64,000 nucleotides of DNA from contig CAVXOL010000011.1 in NCBI GenBank assembly GCA_963763325.1, positions 297,617 through 361,616 on the forward strand, written 5' to 3'. Shown in pieces: positions 28,755 through 37,752 of this stretch. This DNA comes from JBBECJ01 sp963763325. Lineage in GTDB: Bacteria; Chloroflexota; Chloroflexia; Thermomicrobiales; CFX8. Numbering within the stretch: the first letter of the stretch is position 1; every line of letters begins with the position of its first letter. The notes under the pieces are model-generated. The model did not search any database and was not told the DNA's origin. It saw only the letters and a list, made by a program, of their open reading frames with translations. A program made the translations under genes and the position numbers.

Positions 28755-29903
28755 TTACGTCTGGAGCAGCGTCGCGGCAACGCCGAGGCGCTGCATCTGG
28801 CTGGTGCCGCCGCCGATCGTGAACATTCGGGCGTCGCGGGCCATCCGTTCGACCTGGTAGTGGCGCGAGTAGCCGTTGCCGCCGAGGACCTGGATGGCGC
28901 TGTTGGTCGCAAAGATGCCGGCTTCGGACGCGAACGTTTTGGCGACACTCGTCTCGTAGCGGGCCGGGAAGCCGTGCTGGTCGAGCGTCGTCGCGGCGCG
29001 CTCGATCAGCAACTCGGCGGCGTCAAGCTGGATCGCCATGTCGGCCAGCATCAGCTGGATCGCCTGGTATTCGGCGATCGGCTTCCCGAACTGCTCGCGA
29101 TCTTTCGCGTACTGGACGGCGATATCGAGTGCGCCGCGTCCGAGGCCGAGCGAGACGGAGGCCGCGCCGACCCGCTGGCCGTTATACGCAGCCATCAACC
29201 GTCCGAATGCGCCGGGACCAGGCTCGACGATGACGTGCGAATCGGGAACGCGGCAGTCCTCGAAATGCAATTCGCCCTCGCGCAACCCGCGCAGGCCCAT
29301 CGTTGGCTCGCGATCGCCGACCTGCAGGCCGGGTGTCTCCGCCGGGACCAGGATGGCGCCGACACCGGACGCGCCCGGAACATCGCCGAAACGCGCAAAG
29401 ACAAGATAGAGGTCACGCTCTCCGGCGCCGGTGATCCAGCGCTTGCTGCCGGTCAGGACGACGTTGTCGCCATCGAACGTCGCAGCCGTCGTCAGCTCAT
29501 TCGCAGCCGACCCCGCGCCCGGCTCGGTGATGGCGATCGCGACCAGCGACTCGCCACTACGAACGCCAGGGAGATAGCGATGGCGAATCTCGTCGATCGC
29601 CCAGCGGTCGATAATCTGGACCGCGCCAAAATTCGAATCCACCAGCACGCGAGCGCTGACGGCACAGCCGCGCGCGATCTCCGCGATTGTTCTGGCTGCA
29701 TCGAGCGGCGATCGATCGGCGCCGCCGGCATCGCCCGCGATTGTCTGCGCGAGGAGTCCCGCTGCTGCCAGCCTCCGCACGTGCTCGCGTGGCATCGACT
29801 CCTGCTCGTCCCAGCCGGTCGCAAGTGGTGCGATCTCGTCGCGGACGAACGTGCGAAGTGCGTTCAGATCATCGGCGATCGTTGTTTCAGTCTGCTGGCT
29901 CAT
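28755..29903 (-). CDS. Acyl-CoA dehydrogenase family flavoprotein lacking the usual catalytic Glu
   Basis: A 382-residue acyl-CoA dehydrogenase. FAD-binding blocks are AIAITEPGAGSAANE and LTGSKRWITGAGERDLY; the C-terminal helical bundle has KDREQFGKPIAEYQAIQ and IQVLGGNGYSRHYQVERMAR. The base that is Glu in medium-chain enzymes (IYEGT) is glycine here (TIGGGTSQMQ), and the alternative helix-G site reads AYNGQRVG instead of Y-E-R. So neither canonical Glu is present. It may desaturate an unusual substrate or act as a desulfinase-like lyase. The start ATG at 29903 has AGAGG; GTG 29909 is an alternative. Confidence 0.8.
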   Translation of the reverse strand: MSQQTETTIADDLNALRTFVRDEIAPLATGWDEQESMPREHVRRLAAAGLLAQTIAGDAGGADRSPLDAARTIAEIARGCAVSARVLVDSNFGAVQIIDRWAIDEIRHRYLPGVRSGESLVAIAITEPGAGSAANELTTAATFDGDNVVLTGSKRWITGAGERDLYLVFARFGDVPGASGVGAILVPAETPGLQVGDREPTMGLRGLREGELHFEDCRVPDSHVIVEPGPGAFGRLMAAYNGQRVGAASVSLGLGRGALDIAVQYAKDREQFGKPIAEYQAIQLMLADMAIQLDAAELLIERAATTLDQHGFPARYETSVAKTFASEAGIFATNSAIQVLGGNGYSRHYQVERMARDARMFTIGGGTSQMQRLGVAATLLQT

Positions 29904-30004
29904 CTGCACCTCTGTACTGGTTTGCGCGATCTGTCAGACTGCATGATAGATTGTGACCGCCGCGAACGCGCATTACATCACGCCGGGAAGACGAGGAGAG
30001 CTGC

Positions 30005-30352
30005 ATGCCGCACGAGACGATGGAGATTCTGGCGGTCTGGAAGGAGCGTCCGGGCTGGTTCGCCTCGGGCCTGATGCAGTGGGTCGCCGACGCGGTTACA
30101 GCTGGCGGCCAGCATCGAATTGCAGAGTCGCCGGCCTTCCCGCTCGACGACAAGGTCCTGGCTGGCTATGACAAGCACGACGAGAATCCGTTCATTCGTC
30201 CTGATCTGCTCGCGATGGATAACGATACGCGCAATGTCGTCACGGCAATGCACGCCGAATTCGTCTCATCTCTCGAACGCGACGGCTGGATCCAGACCGG
30301 CCAGGGCAACGACTGGTTCAACATCCACTTTGAACGCTCCGTCAGCGCGTAA
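30005..30352 (+). CDS. Hypothetical protein (115 aa)
   Basis: A short soluble protein beginning MPHETMEILAVWKERPGWFA, with a GAGGAG ribosome site seven bases upstream. It contains several Trp and Asp/His-rich stretches (AGYDKHDENPFIRPD) and ends FNIHFERSVSA. I do not recognise the family. Its last 11 bases overlap the end of the convergent aminotransferase gene. The strong ribosome site and high-GC codon use support translation. Confidence 0.65.
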   Translation: MPHETMEILAVWKERPGWFASGLMQWVADAVTAGGQHRIAESPAFPLDDKVLAGYDKHDENPFIRPDLLAMDNDTRNVVTAMHAEFVSSLERDGWIQTGQGNDWFNIHFERSVSA

Positions 30353-31571
30353 GCTCGCGCATTGCCGCGACCAGCCGGTCGATGTCGGACTCGTCGTTGT
30401 AGAGGTGGATGCCGGCGCGGATGCGGCCCGAGCTTCCGGTGACCTCGATGCCGCGAGCGGAGAGTGCCGCCGCCGTTCCGCGCGGGTCGGCGTCCAGCCA
30501 TGCGACGATTCCGGCCCTGAGTTCGGGATCGAGCGGTGTGATGATCTCCAGCGGAAGCGCCATCAAACCTTCCAGCAGGCGGGTGCCTAGCGTAAGAACG
30601 TGCCGCTCGATCTGGCGGACGCCGGTGTCGAGCAGCAGGTCGAGTCCTGGTTCCATCCCGTAGATCGAAACGAGATTCGGGCCGCCAAGCTCGAAACGGC
30701 TGGCGGTCGGCTTGAGCGCGTATGGGAACTGGAGATCGTCGACGACGCTGTACCAGCCGATGTTGGCCGGCTCGATGTCCGGCCGCCGCTGCCGGTTCCA
30801 ATAGAAGACGCCGATCCCGTGTGGCGCCAGCAACCACTTGCATGACGTGGCGACCAGAAAGTCGCAGGCGCTCGCCTCGACCGGGACGACGCCGAGTGAC
30901 TGCGTCGCATCAACGGCGAAGATCGTATCCGGGTTCGCGCGCCGGATCGCGTCTCCAACAGCCACCAGGTCAAAGCGGTGTCCGGTCCGGTAGGAGACGT
31001 GGCTGAGGAATACGAGCCGCGTCCGGCCGTCGACGGCGGCTGCAATCGCCTCGGGCGCGATGATCCAGTCCCGATGTTCGACGGTGCGGACTTCGACACC
31101 CTGCCTCTCGCGTTTGGCAGCCGGGAGAACGGTAGACGGAAACTCAAGAGCGTTGACCGGCAGGACGACATTGTCGCCGTCCTGCCAGTCGATCAACGCA
31201 TAGATGGCATTGACGCCCTCGGAGGTACTACCGAGCAGCGCGATGTCGCCGGTGGTTGCGCCAACCATCAGTGCGGCCAGCTTCTCGCGGCACGCCTGCT
31301 CGACGGCCTCATGTCGCGTTCGACCCGCATTGGCCATGACCTTGTTGTCGTAATAGCGACGGGTCGCGTCGATGACGCCGGTCGGGACCAGTCCTTCGCC
31401 GGCTGTCAGCAGATACGCGCGCTCATCGCCGCCGATGAAGGCATTCTTCGCTACCAGGCTCACGCGGCCATCTCCATTCGTTGGTTCCTCGTTCAATTCC
31501 GTGACAGTATCACGTCTCCGAAAGTCCGGCGTGACGATGAGGAATTCGAGCGATTCACTGCTGTCATTCAT
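30342..31571 (-). CDS. Class V PLP-dependent aminotransferase (cysteine desulfurase / isopenicillin epimerase-like)
   Basis: A 409-residue fold-type I PLP enzyme. The PLP lysine is in LVATSCKWLLAPHGIG, the ring-stacking/Asp region in DTIFAVDATQSLGVVPVEA, and LLGSTSEGVNAIYAL binds the phosphate. No catalytic Cys loop like that of IscS/SufS is visible, which favours an epimerase, lyase or aminotransferase. The ATG at 31571 has AGGTGG nine bases upstream; GTG 31583 is open as well. Product unknown. Confidence 0.75.
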   Translation of the reverse strand: MNDSSESLEFLIVTPDFRRRDTVTELNEEPTNGDGRVSLVAKNAFIGGDERAYLLTAGEGLVPTGVIDATRRYYDNKVMANAGRTRHEAVEQACREKLAALMVGATTGDIALLGSTSEGVNAIYALIDWQDGDNVVLPVNALEFPSTVLPAAKRERQGVEVRTVEHRDWIIAPEAIAAAVDGRTRLVFLSHVSYRTGHRFDLVAVGDAIRRANPDTIFAVDATQSLGVVPVEASACDFLVATSCKWLLAPHGIGVFYWNRQRRPDIEPANIGWYSVVDDLQFPYALKPTASRFELGGPNLVSIYGMEPGLDLLLDTGVRQIERHVLTLGTRLLEGLMALPLEIITPLDPELRAGIVAWLDADPRGTAAALSARGIEVTGSSGRIRAGIHLYNDESDIDRLVAAMRELTR

Positions 31572-31623
31572 TAGATCGACCACCTGAGGCTAGTGGCGCC
31601 AGCGCAAGCTAGCGAGACGGTTT

Positions 31624-31639
31624 TGTGACTTTGTTCACA
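31624..31639. promoter_or_regulatory. CRP-like palindrome upstream of the SLT/NlpC gene
   Basis: TGTGACTTTGTTCACA is an exact match to the TGTGA-N6-TCACA consensus of CRP-family regulators. It lies about 190 bases before the coding region. TACACT at 31663-31668 is a candidate -10, with GTACAACGTGTAC, a second short palindrome, around it. No CRP-family transcription factor gene is in the window. Confidence 0.45.
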
Positions 31640-31806
31640 TTGGTTCCCGTTCGTACAACGTGTACACTGCCCCCAACATCCAGGGATGTTCGAGATCGCA
31701 GGCATTTGAGAGTGGGGATTCTCTATGTCCGCGAGATCAGCTCGTGCGCGGCTTATAGGGGTTTGCCGCGTCCGAGTCGGCGTTTGGTCCAGGGAAGGAT
31801 AGTCCT

Positions 31807-32730
31807 ATCAGCCGTAACGTAACGCTCGCAGTGCTGCTTGCGGTGCTCGTTTCCGTCGCGACACCGTTTCACTCAGGTTTTAACAACGCAACGGCCGAAC
31901 CTTTGGCCGAGCAGCTGCCGACGGACGACGCATTACGAACGAGAGAGGTTGTCAAAGCCGTTCAAGAGAGTGAACCGTGGGTTGCGTGGCTGGCCCAGGC
32001 TGCCACAGAGTTCGACGTCCCGCTCTCGGTCCTGCGGGCCGTTCTGAGTGTCGAATCGAGTGGGGACCCGGTTCGCCTCAACGCCGCGACCGGCGCAACG
32101 GGCCTGATGCAGGTTCGTCCTGAGATCGCCTCCGCTACGAAGAATTATGGTCACAACCTGAATTCTCCGCCGACCAACATCCGGACGGCTGCCGAATATC
32201 TGAGCATGGCCCATAAGCAGTTCGGCAATTGGGATTTCGCATACGCTGCCTACAGTGGTGCGATCAATCTGGACCGGTCGACCCCGGCTCACCGCGATCC
32301 GGCTGACTTTGGCGACGTGGCGCGCTTCCGCGAGGCGCTCGCCAGTCAGGGCTTCATCCAGAATCCGGCTCCCCTCAACGGGACCGCGCTCGACTGGGCG
32401 TTTGAGGCGCTTGGCTCCCCATACGTCTGGGCGGGAGTCACGCTCGACGGATTCGATTGCCAGGGGCTTGTCTTCTGGGCGTACCAGCAGGTTGGCGTGG
32501 AGCTTCCCCGTGGTACCGCAGCGCAATGGAACGCGACGACGCGCATCAGCGCCGAGGAGCTTCAACCGGGAGACCTCGTCTTCTTTGGCGCCGACCTCTT
32601 CCATGTCGGTCTCTATGCCGGCAACGGCTACATGCTCCATTCCCCACGCGAGGGAATGACGGTCGAGATCGTCTCACTCAGCGAATCGTATTGGAGCGCG
32701 CACATCTCCGGCTTTGGGCGCGTGCAATAG
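31807..32730 (+). CDS. Secreted lytic transglycosylase - NlpC/P60 endopeptidase fusion
   Basis: A cell-wall hydrolase of about 300 residues. After a hydrophobic N-terminus (TLAVLLAVLVSVATP) comes an SLT (GH23-like) domain with the catalytic Glu in AVLSVESSGDPVR and the GATGLMQVRP block. An NlpC/P60 domain with DCQGLVFWAYQQVG (Cys), FHVGLYAGNG (His) and the preceding GSPYVWAG follows. The two activities cut the glycan strand and the peptide stem. The start is uncertain: GTG 31831 is the first standard codon but lies inside the hydrophobic segment, while ATC 31807 has GGGAAGGA upstream and would give a normal signal peptide. A terminator follows. Confidence 0.85.
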   Translation: MSRNVTLAVLLAVLVSVATPFHSGFNNATAEPLAEQLPTDDALRTREVVKAVQESEPWVAWLAQAATEFDVPLSVLRAVLSVESSGDPVRLNAATGATGLMQVRPEIASATKNYGHNLNSPPTNIRTAAEYLSMAHKQFGNWDFAYAAYSGAINLDRSTPAHRDPADFGDVARFREALASQGFIQNPAPLNGTALDWAFEALGSPYVWAGVTLDGFDCQGLVFWAYQQVGVELPRGTAAQWNATTRISAEELQPGDLVFFGADLFHVGLYAGNGYMLHSPREGMTVEIVSLSESYWSAHISGFGRVQ

Positions 32731-32754
32731 CGGACCAAACGAACGCATCCCTGG

Positions 32755-32794
32755 AAACGACCGCCGCTGGTTACACCAACAGCGGCGGTCGTTT
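32755..32794 (+). terminator. Rho-independent-type terminator
   Basis: AAACGACCGCCGCTG / CAGCGGCGGTCGTTT, a 15-bp stem with a 10-base loop followed by CGTTTCG, starts 24 bases after the stop of the SLT/NlpC gene. Confidence 0.85.
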
Positions 32795-32927
32795 CGTTTC
32801 GGGCTCTGAATCGATCTGTTGACGCTCCTTCCGTACTCGACTATGCTGTGTCGAACCACTCAAATGCCTTTGAATAACGTCGTCCGTCTGATCGGGTGGG
32901 GTCGCAACGACTCTTTGGAGCGAACCG

Positions 32928-33635
32928 GTGAGCGACGAAGACAGGCCCGCGAAATCGTCTGATGACCTGCCGATCGTGCATGAGCTGGCAACGTTGGAGC
33001 AGCTTCGTGCGGTTTCCGATCCGCTACGGGTTGCCATCTTCCGGCTCTTGCGCGAGCGTGAGCAGACTGTCAAGGAACTGTGTGACGAGCTCGGTGAGTC
33101 GTCGACCCGGCTCTATTACCACGTTGGCGAGTTGGAACGGGTCGGGCTGGTGCGGCTCGTCAGGACGGAAACGAAGTCGGGAACGGTCCACAAATACTAT
33201 CGATCGGTTTCGCGCTTTCTGAACGTACCGACGTCACTGCTGCACGACGATAGCGGTAGCCCAGAGTTGGAGGCTGCCGTCGACTGGTTTTGCAGCATGC
33301 TCGAGAACAGCGTCATGGACGTTCGCCAGGCGTTCGCCTCGGCCGGTCCTGACTTCGACCGGGACCTGACGTTTGTGACACGCAACTACATCCGGACGAC
33401 ACCTGAGCGCGCGCGAGAGTTCGTCCGCAAGCTGGAGGAGCTGCAGGAAGAGCTTCTTTCGGCGGACGACGAGGAAGCGACATTTCGGATTACGTTCACG
33501 GCATCGTTGGTGCCAACTCCGCGCTTCCTGACGACGCCGCGCAGGCGCCCGCAGGGCCGTAGTCGCGCCGGCCGGCGAGGGGACGCGACCGGCCGGTCCC
33601 GGCCCAGGCACGACACGTCAGAACTTGTTCAGTGA
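32928..33635 (+). CDS. ArsR-type winged-helix regulator
   Basis: A 235-residue protein. Its N-terminal winged helix spans about residues 22-100: LEQLRAVSDPLRVAIFRLL, QTVKELCDELGESSTRLYYH (recognition helix) and a wing through TKSGTVHKYYRSV. The C-terminal half is helical and acidic with EFVRKLEELQEELLSADD, ending in an Arg-rich tail. No metal-binding CxC is present, so a lipid, stress or small-molecule ligand is more likely than a metal. It starts at GTG 32928 with GGAG. It lies upstream of the solute-binding protein, separated by 163 bases. Confidence 0.8.
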   Translation: MSDEDRPAKSSDDLPIVHELATLEQLRAVSDPLRVAIFRLLREREQTVKELCDELGESSTRLYYHVGELERVGLVRLVRTETKSGTVHKYYRSVSRFLNVPTSLLHDDSGSPELEAAVDWFCSMLENSVMDVRQAFASAGPDFDRDLTFVTRNYIRTTPERAREFVRKLEELQEELLSADDEEATFRITFTASLVPTPRFLTTPRRRPQGRSRAGRRGDATGRSRPRHDTSELVQ

Positions 33636-33798
33636 ATGAGGCCACTTCTGATCAGGAAACCGTATCACTAACAATGGCGTGGCCGTCAGTCGCTGGGTAG
33701 AGATAGCGGACTGACGCAGTGAAGGGACGATAACCAGCCAAAGAGATCGCTAGATGTGTGTTCCCGATTCGTAACATTGCTGACAGCTGGAGGGTTTC

Positions 33799-35712
33799 AT
33801 GGGACACGAATCACGTTCGATCTGCGATCGTTTTGGTGCATTGGCTTCGATCCGGCTGGACCGCCGTTCGTTCGTGCGCTACACGGCTCTGGCTGCTGGA
33901 TCTGTTGTCTCTGTGCCGTTGCTCGCGGCATGTGGCGGCGATGACGATGACGAGACGGAGACCGCGACCAGTACGACGACCAGCGGTGCCGAGGCGACCG
34001 GCACAACCGTCTCGACAGACGACGCGACCCCCACAACTGACGCCGTCGCAAGCCCTACGAGCGCGGACGCGTCCCCGACGAGCGGCGACGCGTCGCCGAC
34101 CACTGGAACGGGTTCCGGATTCATTGATGGCGGCGATCGTCTGATGGGCAAGACCATCGAGGAAGCGGCCAACACCGGTGGAACGCTGATCGAGGGCAGC
34201 ATTCTGGACCTTCGGTCTCTCAATCCGATCCTCTTCAATGACGAGCCGTCGTTTTCGGTCGGCTTCCTGATCTTTGAGGTGCTCGTCGAGGTGAACCCGG
34301 ATACGCTCGAACCGGTCGGCAATCTCGCGTCTGGCTGGGAGGTATCAGACGATAGTCTGACCTGGACGATGTATCTCCGAGAAGGAGTGACCTGGCAGGA
34401 TGGCGAGACGTTTGATGCCGAGGATGTCAAATTCACCTACGAGACCTACCTGAACCCGGAATCCGGCTCGAACCAGACATCAACCTTGGCGTCGAAGCTG
34501 GAGTCGGTCGAGATCGTCGATCCGATGACGGTCCAGTTCAATCTGTTGCAGCCGGTTGCCGACTTTCTACTCGATGTCGGCGGCGTCTTCTTCCTGATGA
34601 TCGCCGAGCATATCTGGCGTGATGTTCCGGCTGGCGATATCCAGCAGCATCCCGGATCGACCGGCGCCGATCCGTCACTCGTCATCGGAACCGGCCCGTT
34701 CATCTTCCAGGAGTGGATCACCGGCGATCATGTGACGCTCGTCAAGAACGAGAACTACTGGGACGGGACGCCACATCTGGACGAGTACATCTTCAAGATC
34801 GTCCCGGATGTCACGTCTGCCGTCCAGCAGATGAAGACTGGTGAGATCGACTGGTTCAACGATCTCCAAGGCGCTCTCGTCGCCGAATTTGACGACAGTG
34901 AGGACATCACTGTCTTCGCCTTCCCGCAGTTGAGCTTCATCTTCTACGGCACCCAGCTCGACCCTGAGAAATCGACCAAGTTCCAGGATGTCCGCGTTCG
35001 CCAGGCACTCCTGTATGCGATTGACCGACAGGCCATCGTCGACCAAATTCTGTTTGGCTACTCCGAAGTGGCGGTCGGAACGATTCCATCGCTTTCCTGG
35101 GCATTCAATCCCGATGGGATCGACCCTGCGCTGCTCTACGAATACGATCCTGACCGTGCAAGGGAACTACTCGACGAGGCTGGTTGGCTCGAAGGTTCCG
35201 ATGGGGTACGCGAGATGGACGGAGAGCAACTCGCCTTCACGATGTACGGCATTAACTCGTCGGAGCAGGACGTTCAGACGCTGACGGCGTATCAGGAATT
35301 CTGGGCAGAGATCGGTGTTGCGATGACACCTTCACCGGAGCCGTTCCAGCAACTCGTCTCGCGTCTGACTGAGACGTTCGACTTCGAGGCCTTCCTAGTC
35401 GGCTTCGGTTGGGGACCAACACCGGACCAATCGCCGATGTGGGCTTGTGACTCCTACGGTGTTGGATTCAACATCGTCAAGTACTGCAATCCAGAGGTCG
35501 ACGAGCTTTTGTCCGAGGCACTGTCCGAACTGGATCGGGAGCGGCGGATCGAGTTGTACACGGAGTTCCAGAACGTGTTGCTGGCCGACCTTCCGATGGC
35601 TGTGACTGATTTCCCACAGGGACTCGCACCTGTCTCGAACCGCATTCACAACCTGTTTCCAAGTTCGCAGAACGATCGCTTCAACGCGGAGACCTGGTGG
35701 ATCGATCAGTAG
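33799..35712 (+). CDS. Tat-exported lipoprotein, family 5 (peptide/oligosaccharide) solute-binding protein
   Basis: A 637-residue ABC solute-binding protein. The N-terminus has a twin-arginine motif (DRRSFVRYTALAAG) and a lipobox (LLAACGG), so it should be folded before export and lipid-anchored at Cys. A Thr/Ser/Ala-rich linker of about 75 residues follows, then the SBP_bac_5 domain (GNLASGWEVSDDSLTWTMYL, GTGPFIFQEW, VRVRQALLYAIDR). GGAGGG precedes the ATG. No permease or ATPase genes are adjacent, so it must pair with a transporter elsewhere. It is the only uptake protein beside the SLT/NlpC enzyme, so it could recover wall peptides; this is inference. Confidence 0.85.
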   Translation: MGHESRSICDRFGALASIRLDRRSFVRYTALAAGSVVSVPLLAACGGDDDDETETATSTTTSGAEATGTTVSTDDATPTTDAVASPTSADASPTSGDASPTTGTGSGFIDGGDRLMGKTIEEAANTGGTLIEGSILDLRSLNPILFNDEPSFSVGFLIFEVLVEVNPDTLEPVGNLASGWEVSDDSLTWTMYLREGVTWQDGETFDAEDVKFTYETYLNPESGSNQTSTLASKLESVEIVDPMTVQFNLLQPVADFLLDVGGVFFLMIAEHIWRDVPAGDIQQHPGSTGADPSLVIGTGPFIFQEWITGDHVTLVKNENYWDGTPHLDEYIFKIVPDVTSAVQQMKTGEIDWFNDLQGALVAEFDDSEDITVFAFPQLSFIFYGTQLDPEKSTKFQDVRVRQALLYAIDRQAIVDQILFGYSEVAVGTIPSLSWAFNPDGIDPALLYEYDPDRARELLDEAGWLEGSDGVREMDGEQLAFTMYGINSSEQDVQTLTAYQEFWAEIGVAMTPSPEPFQQLVSRLTETFDFEAFLVGFGWGPTPDQSPMWACDSYGVGFNIVKYCNPEVDELLSEALSELDRERRIELYTEFQNVLLADLPMAVTDFPQGLAPVSNRIHNLFPSSQNDRFNAETWWIDQ

Positions 35713-35720
35713 GGGATCGA

Positions 35721-35772
35721 AAAACGGGAATCGAGGAGGGTGATGACCTGTTGCCTCCTCGATTCCCGTTTT
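35721..35772. terminator. Palindrome of the GGGAATCGG family between convergent genes
   Basis: A 19-bp perfect stem (AAAACGGGAATCGAGGAGG and inverse) with a 14-base loop. The A-rich start and T-rich end make it suitable as a bidirectional terminator for the solute-binding protein and patatin genes. Confidence 0.8.
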
Positions 35773-35778
35773 CCGATG

Positions 35779-37716
35779 TTATGCCTTCAGCCACGGCAGC
35801 GCCGTCGCGATCTGGTCGGCGGCGCGATCGGCAGCTTCGTGTCCGCGGCGCAGGTGCTCCGGGCCGTGGGTGAACTCGCGCCAGGAGCTGACGAGGAAGC
35901 GCGGGCGAATGTAGACGTTGGCTTCGGTCTCTGAGAAGGCGGCCCGTTCGGAGACGGCCATGCCAAAGGCGGCCTGATAGGCGTCGAAGATGCCGGGAGG
36001 CCGGCCACCCTGGATCGAACGGACCGGTGGCGTCGTACCTTCATCACGCGCCCAGCGGTCAAGATCCTCTGGTGAGCAGGAGATGTTGACGACGATCTTG
36101 ATGTCTGCGCCGAGATCAGGCAACGCGTCGGAGGGAACCGGGTTGGCGACGCCGCCATCGACCAGAACGTACGGCCCGATCATCACCGGCGGGAACATGC
36201 CAGGAATCGACATGCTGGCCTGGACCGCCCGCGCGACTGTGCCGGTCTTGAGCGTGATGCTGCGGCCGGACGCGAGGTCGGCAGCAATTGCCGCTAGCGG
36301 CGTCGGCAAGTCGATGAAATGGCGACCACCGAACAAGTCGCGGGTCGTGTTCTCGATCACTTTCCCTGACAGAATTGAGCGTAGTGAGAACGCAGGACGG
36401 ATCATCTTCCGCGAGCCGGATTTCATCCACTGATGCATGTACGCTTCGGCTGCGTGGGAGTCCCCACCGCAGGCGAACGTGCCGCCGACCATCGATCCCA
36501 TGCTGGTACCGGCAATCGCGTCGATCGGAATGCCGTGCTCTTCGAGGTAGCGCATTGCGCCGATGTGGGCCATCCCGCGCGCGCCGCCTGCGCCAAGCGC
36601 CAGACCAATTCGCGCCCTCGCAATCCCACGAGCCAGCCGCAGCATGCCGCGCTGGTGCGGGAGGCTCAGATCGGTCAGATGACGCCGGTCGAAGCCGTTT
36701 CCCGGCGTGTCGAGGCTGGGGAGCCAGATCAGTGGCTGTTCGAACCCGGCTGAACGAAGCAGTCGCAGTGCCTCGCGACGCTGGATATCGTCTTGCACGA
36801 TCGGAACGGCCTCGATCCGAGGTCGCTTCTCGGCCTCATTCACAAGCGACCAGGTCGCGATTTCCTCCGCCGTGCCGACGACGAAGATGCGATCGACCAG
36901 CGGCATCGCCAGCTCGAACCAACGTCGCTCCTCGTCGCCAATGACGATCACTGTTCTCGGCCACCAGCGCCGGAAGTAGTCGACCATCAGCCGAACGGCG
37001 TCCTGGCCGGCTCGTGCTTCCAGCAACGCGCCAGCGCGGTACGCGAACTCCGATGCGGCGGGGTCGTGCGACTGTGCGCCAGGCTCCGGGCGGACGTGGT
37101 CACGGATTGCCCCGGCGATATGTTCGGCGTCGGGGAAGAGCCAGTTCGGTCCGAGTTTGGCCATCGGTCCGCGAGTGAGCGTCGTGGCCGCGTCGAGCAG
37201 GTACTCGACTGCTGCCTGTCGCTGCCGGAGTCCCGGAACGACAACCATCACCAGTTCGCCATGTTCGACATGCACGAGCGTTCGGGTGGTCGTCACCAGT
37301 TGATCGGCAAGGACACGGCCAATATTGGTGATGACTGCCGGGTGCTGACGAGTGATCTCACCGAGTGCAGCGCCGTCGACTTCGAGCAGGACTGTCTCCT
37401 CGATAGCCCGTGCCGATGCCGAGCGTGTTTCCTGCCCGATCAAGGTCAGTTCGCCGAAGTAGGAGCCAGGCATGAACGTCCGAATCGTGACGTGCTCTCC
37501 GGCCCGTGTTGTGAAGATCTCGATGATCCCGGAGACGACAAGAAACATCGCCGCACCGGTTTCGCCTTCATGGAAGAGCACATCACCGGCAGCCAGATGG
37601 CGGCGGGGGAGTGGAGCAGTGATGTCGTTGACATCGTCGGGAGAGAGACCCTGGAAGAGCAGGTTCGTCCGCGATGCTGTCGTTTCAACTAGCCCGTGTT
37701 CGCTCATGCTCTTCAT
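35779..37716 (-). CDS. Cyclic-nucleotide-binding patatin-like phospholipase (NTE/RssA type)
   Basis: A 645-residue protein. Residues 20-140 form a cNMP-binding domain whose phosphate-binding cassette SYFGELTLIGQETRSASARA keeps the Glu and Arg needed for ligand. A central alpha/beta region (150-350) has no clear family. The patatin domain begins at about 370 with GLALGAGGARGMAHIGAMR, followed by the nucleophile GTSMGS (Ser405) and the acid in LVDGGVANPVP (Asp520). This resembles eukaryotic neuropathy target esterase, a cAMP-type-domain lysophospholipase. The start may be 37716 or 37707. It lies 36 bases downstream of an alpha/beta hydrolase gene. Confidence 0.85.
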   Translation of the reverse strand: MKSMSEHGLVETTASRTNLLFQGLSPDDVNDITAPLPRRHLAAGDVLFHEGETGAAMFLVVSGIIEIFTTRAGEHVTIRTFMPGSYFGELTLIGQETRSASARAIEETVLLEVDGAALGEITRQHPAVITNIGRVLADQLVTTTRTLVHVEHGELVMVVVPGLRQRQAAVEYLLDAATTLTRGPMAKLGPNWLFPDAEHIAGAIRDHVRPEPGAQSHDPAASEFAYRAGALLEARAGQDAVRLMVDYFRRWWPRTVIVIGDEERRWFELAMPLVDRIFVVGTAEEIATWSLVNEAEKRPRIEAVPIVQDDIQRREALRLLRSAGFEQPLIWLPSLDTPGNGFDRRHLTDLSLPHQRGMLRLARGIARARIGLALGAGGARGMAHIGAMRYLEEHGIPIDAIAGTSMGSMVGGTFACGGDSHAAEAYMHQWMKSGSRKMIRPAFSLRSILSGKVIENTTRDLFGGRHFIDLPTPLAAIAADLASGRSITLKTGTVARAVQASMSIPGMFPPVMIGPYVLVDGGVANPVPSDALPDLGADIKIVVNISCSPEDLDRWARDEGTTPPVRSIQGGRPPGIFDAYQAAFGMAVSERAAFSETEANVYIRPRFLVSSWREFTHGPEHLRRGHEAADRAADQIATALPWLKA

Positions 37717-37752
37717 GCATCTCTGTTGGCTCGCACGATCGGGTGAGATCTG

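Noticed and set aside
28860..30074. 404-codon plus-strand frame opposite the acyl-CoA dehydrogenase
   Set aside because: It is a shadow of the flavoprotein gene and its product has no recognisable features.
31572..31830. Possible c-di-AMP or c-di-GMP riboswitch before the wall-hydrolase gene
   Set aside because: I looked for the conserved cores of both classes and found none; only the CRP-like palindrome stands out.
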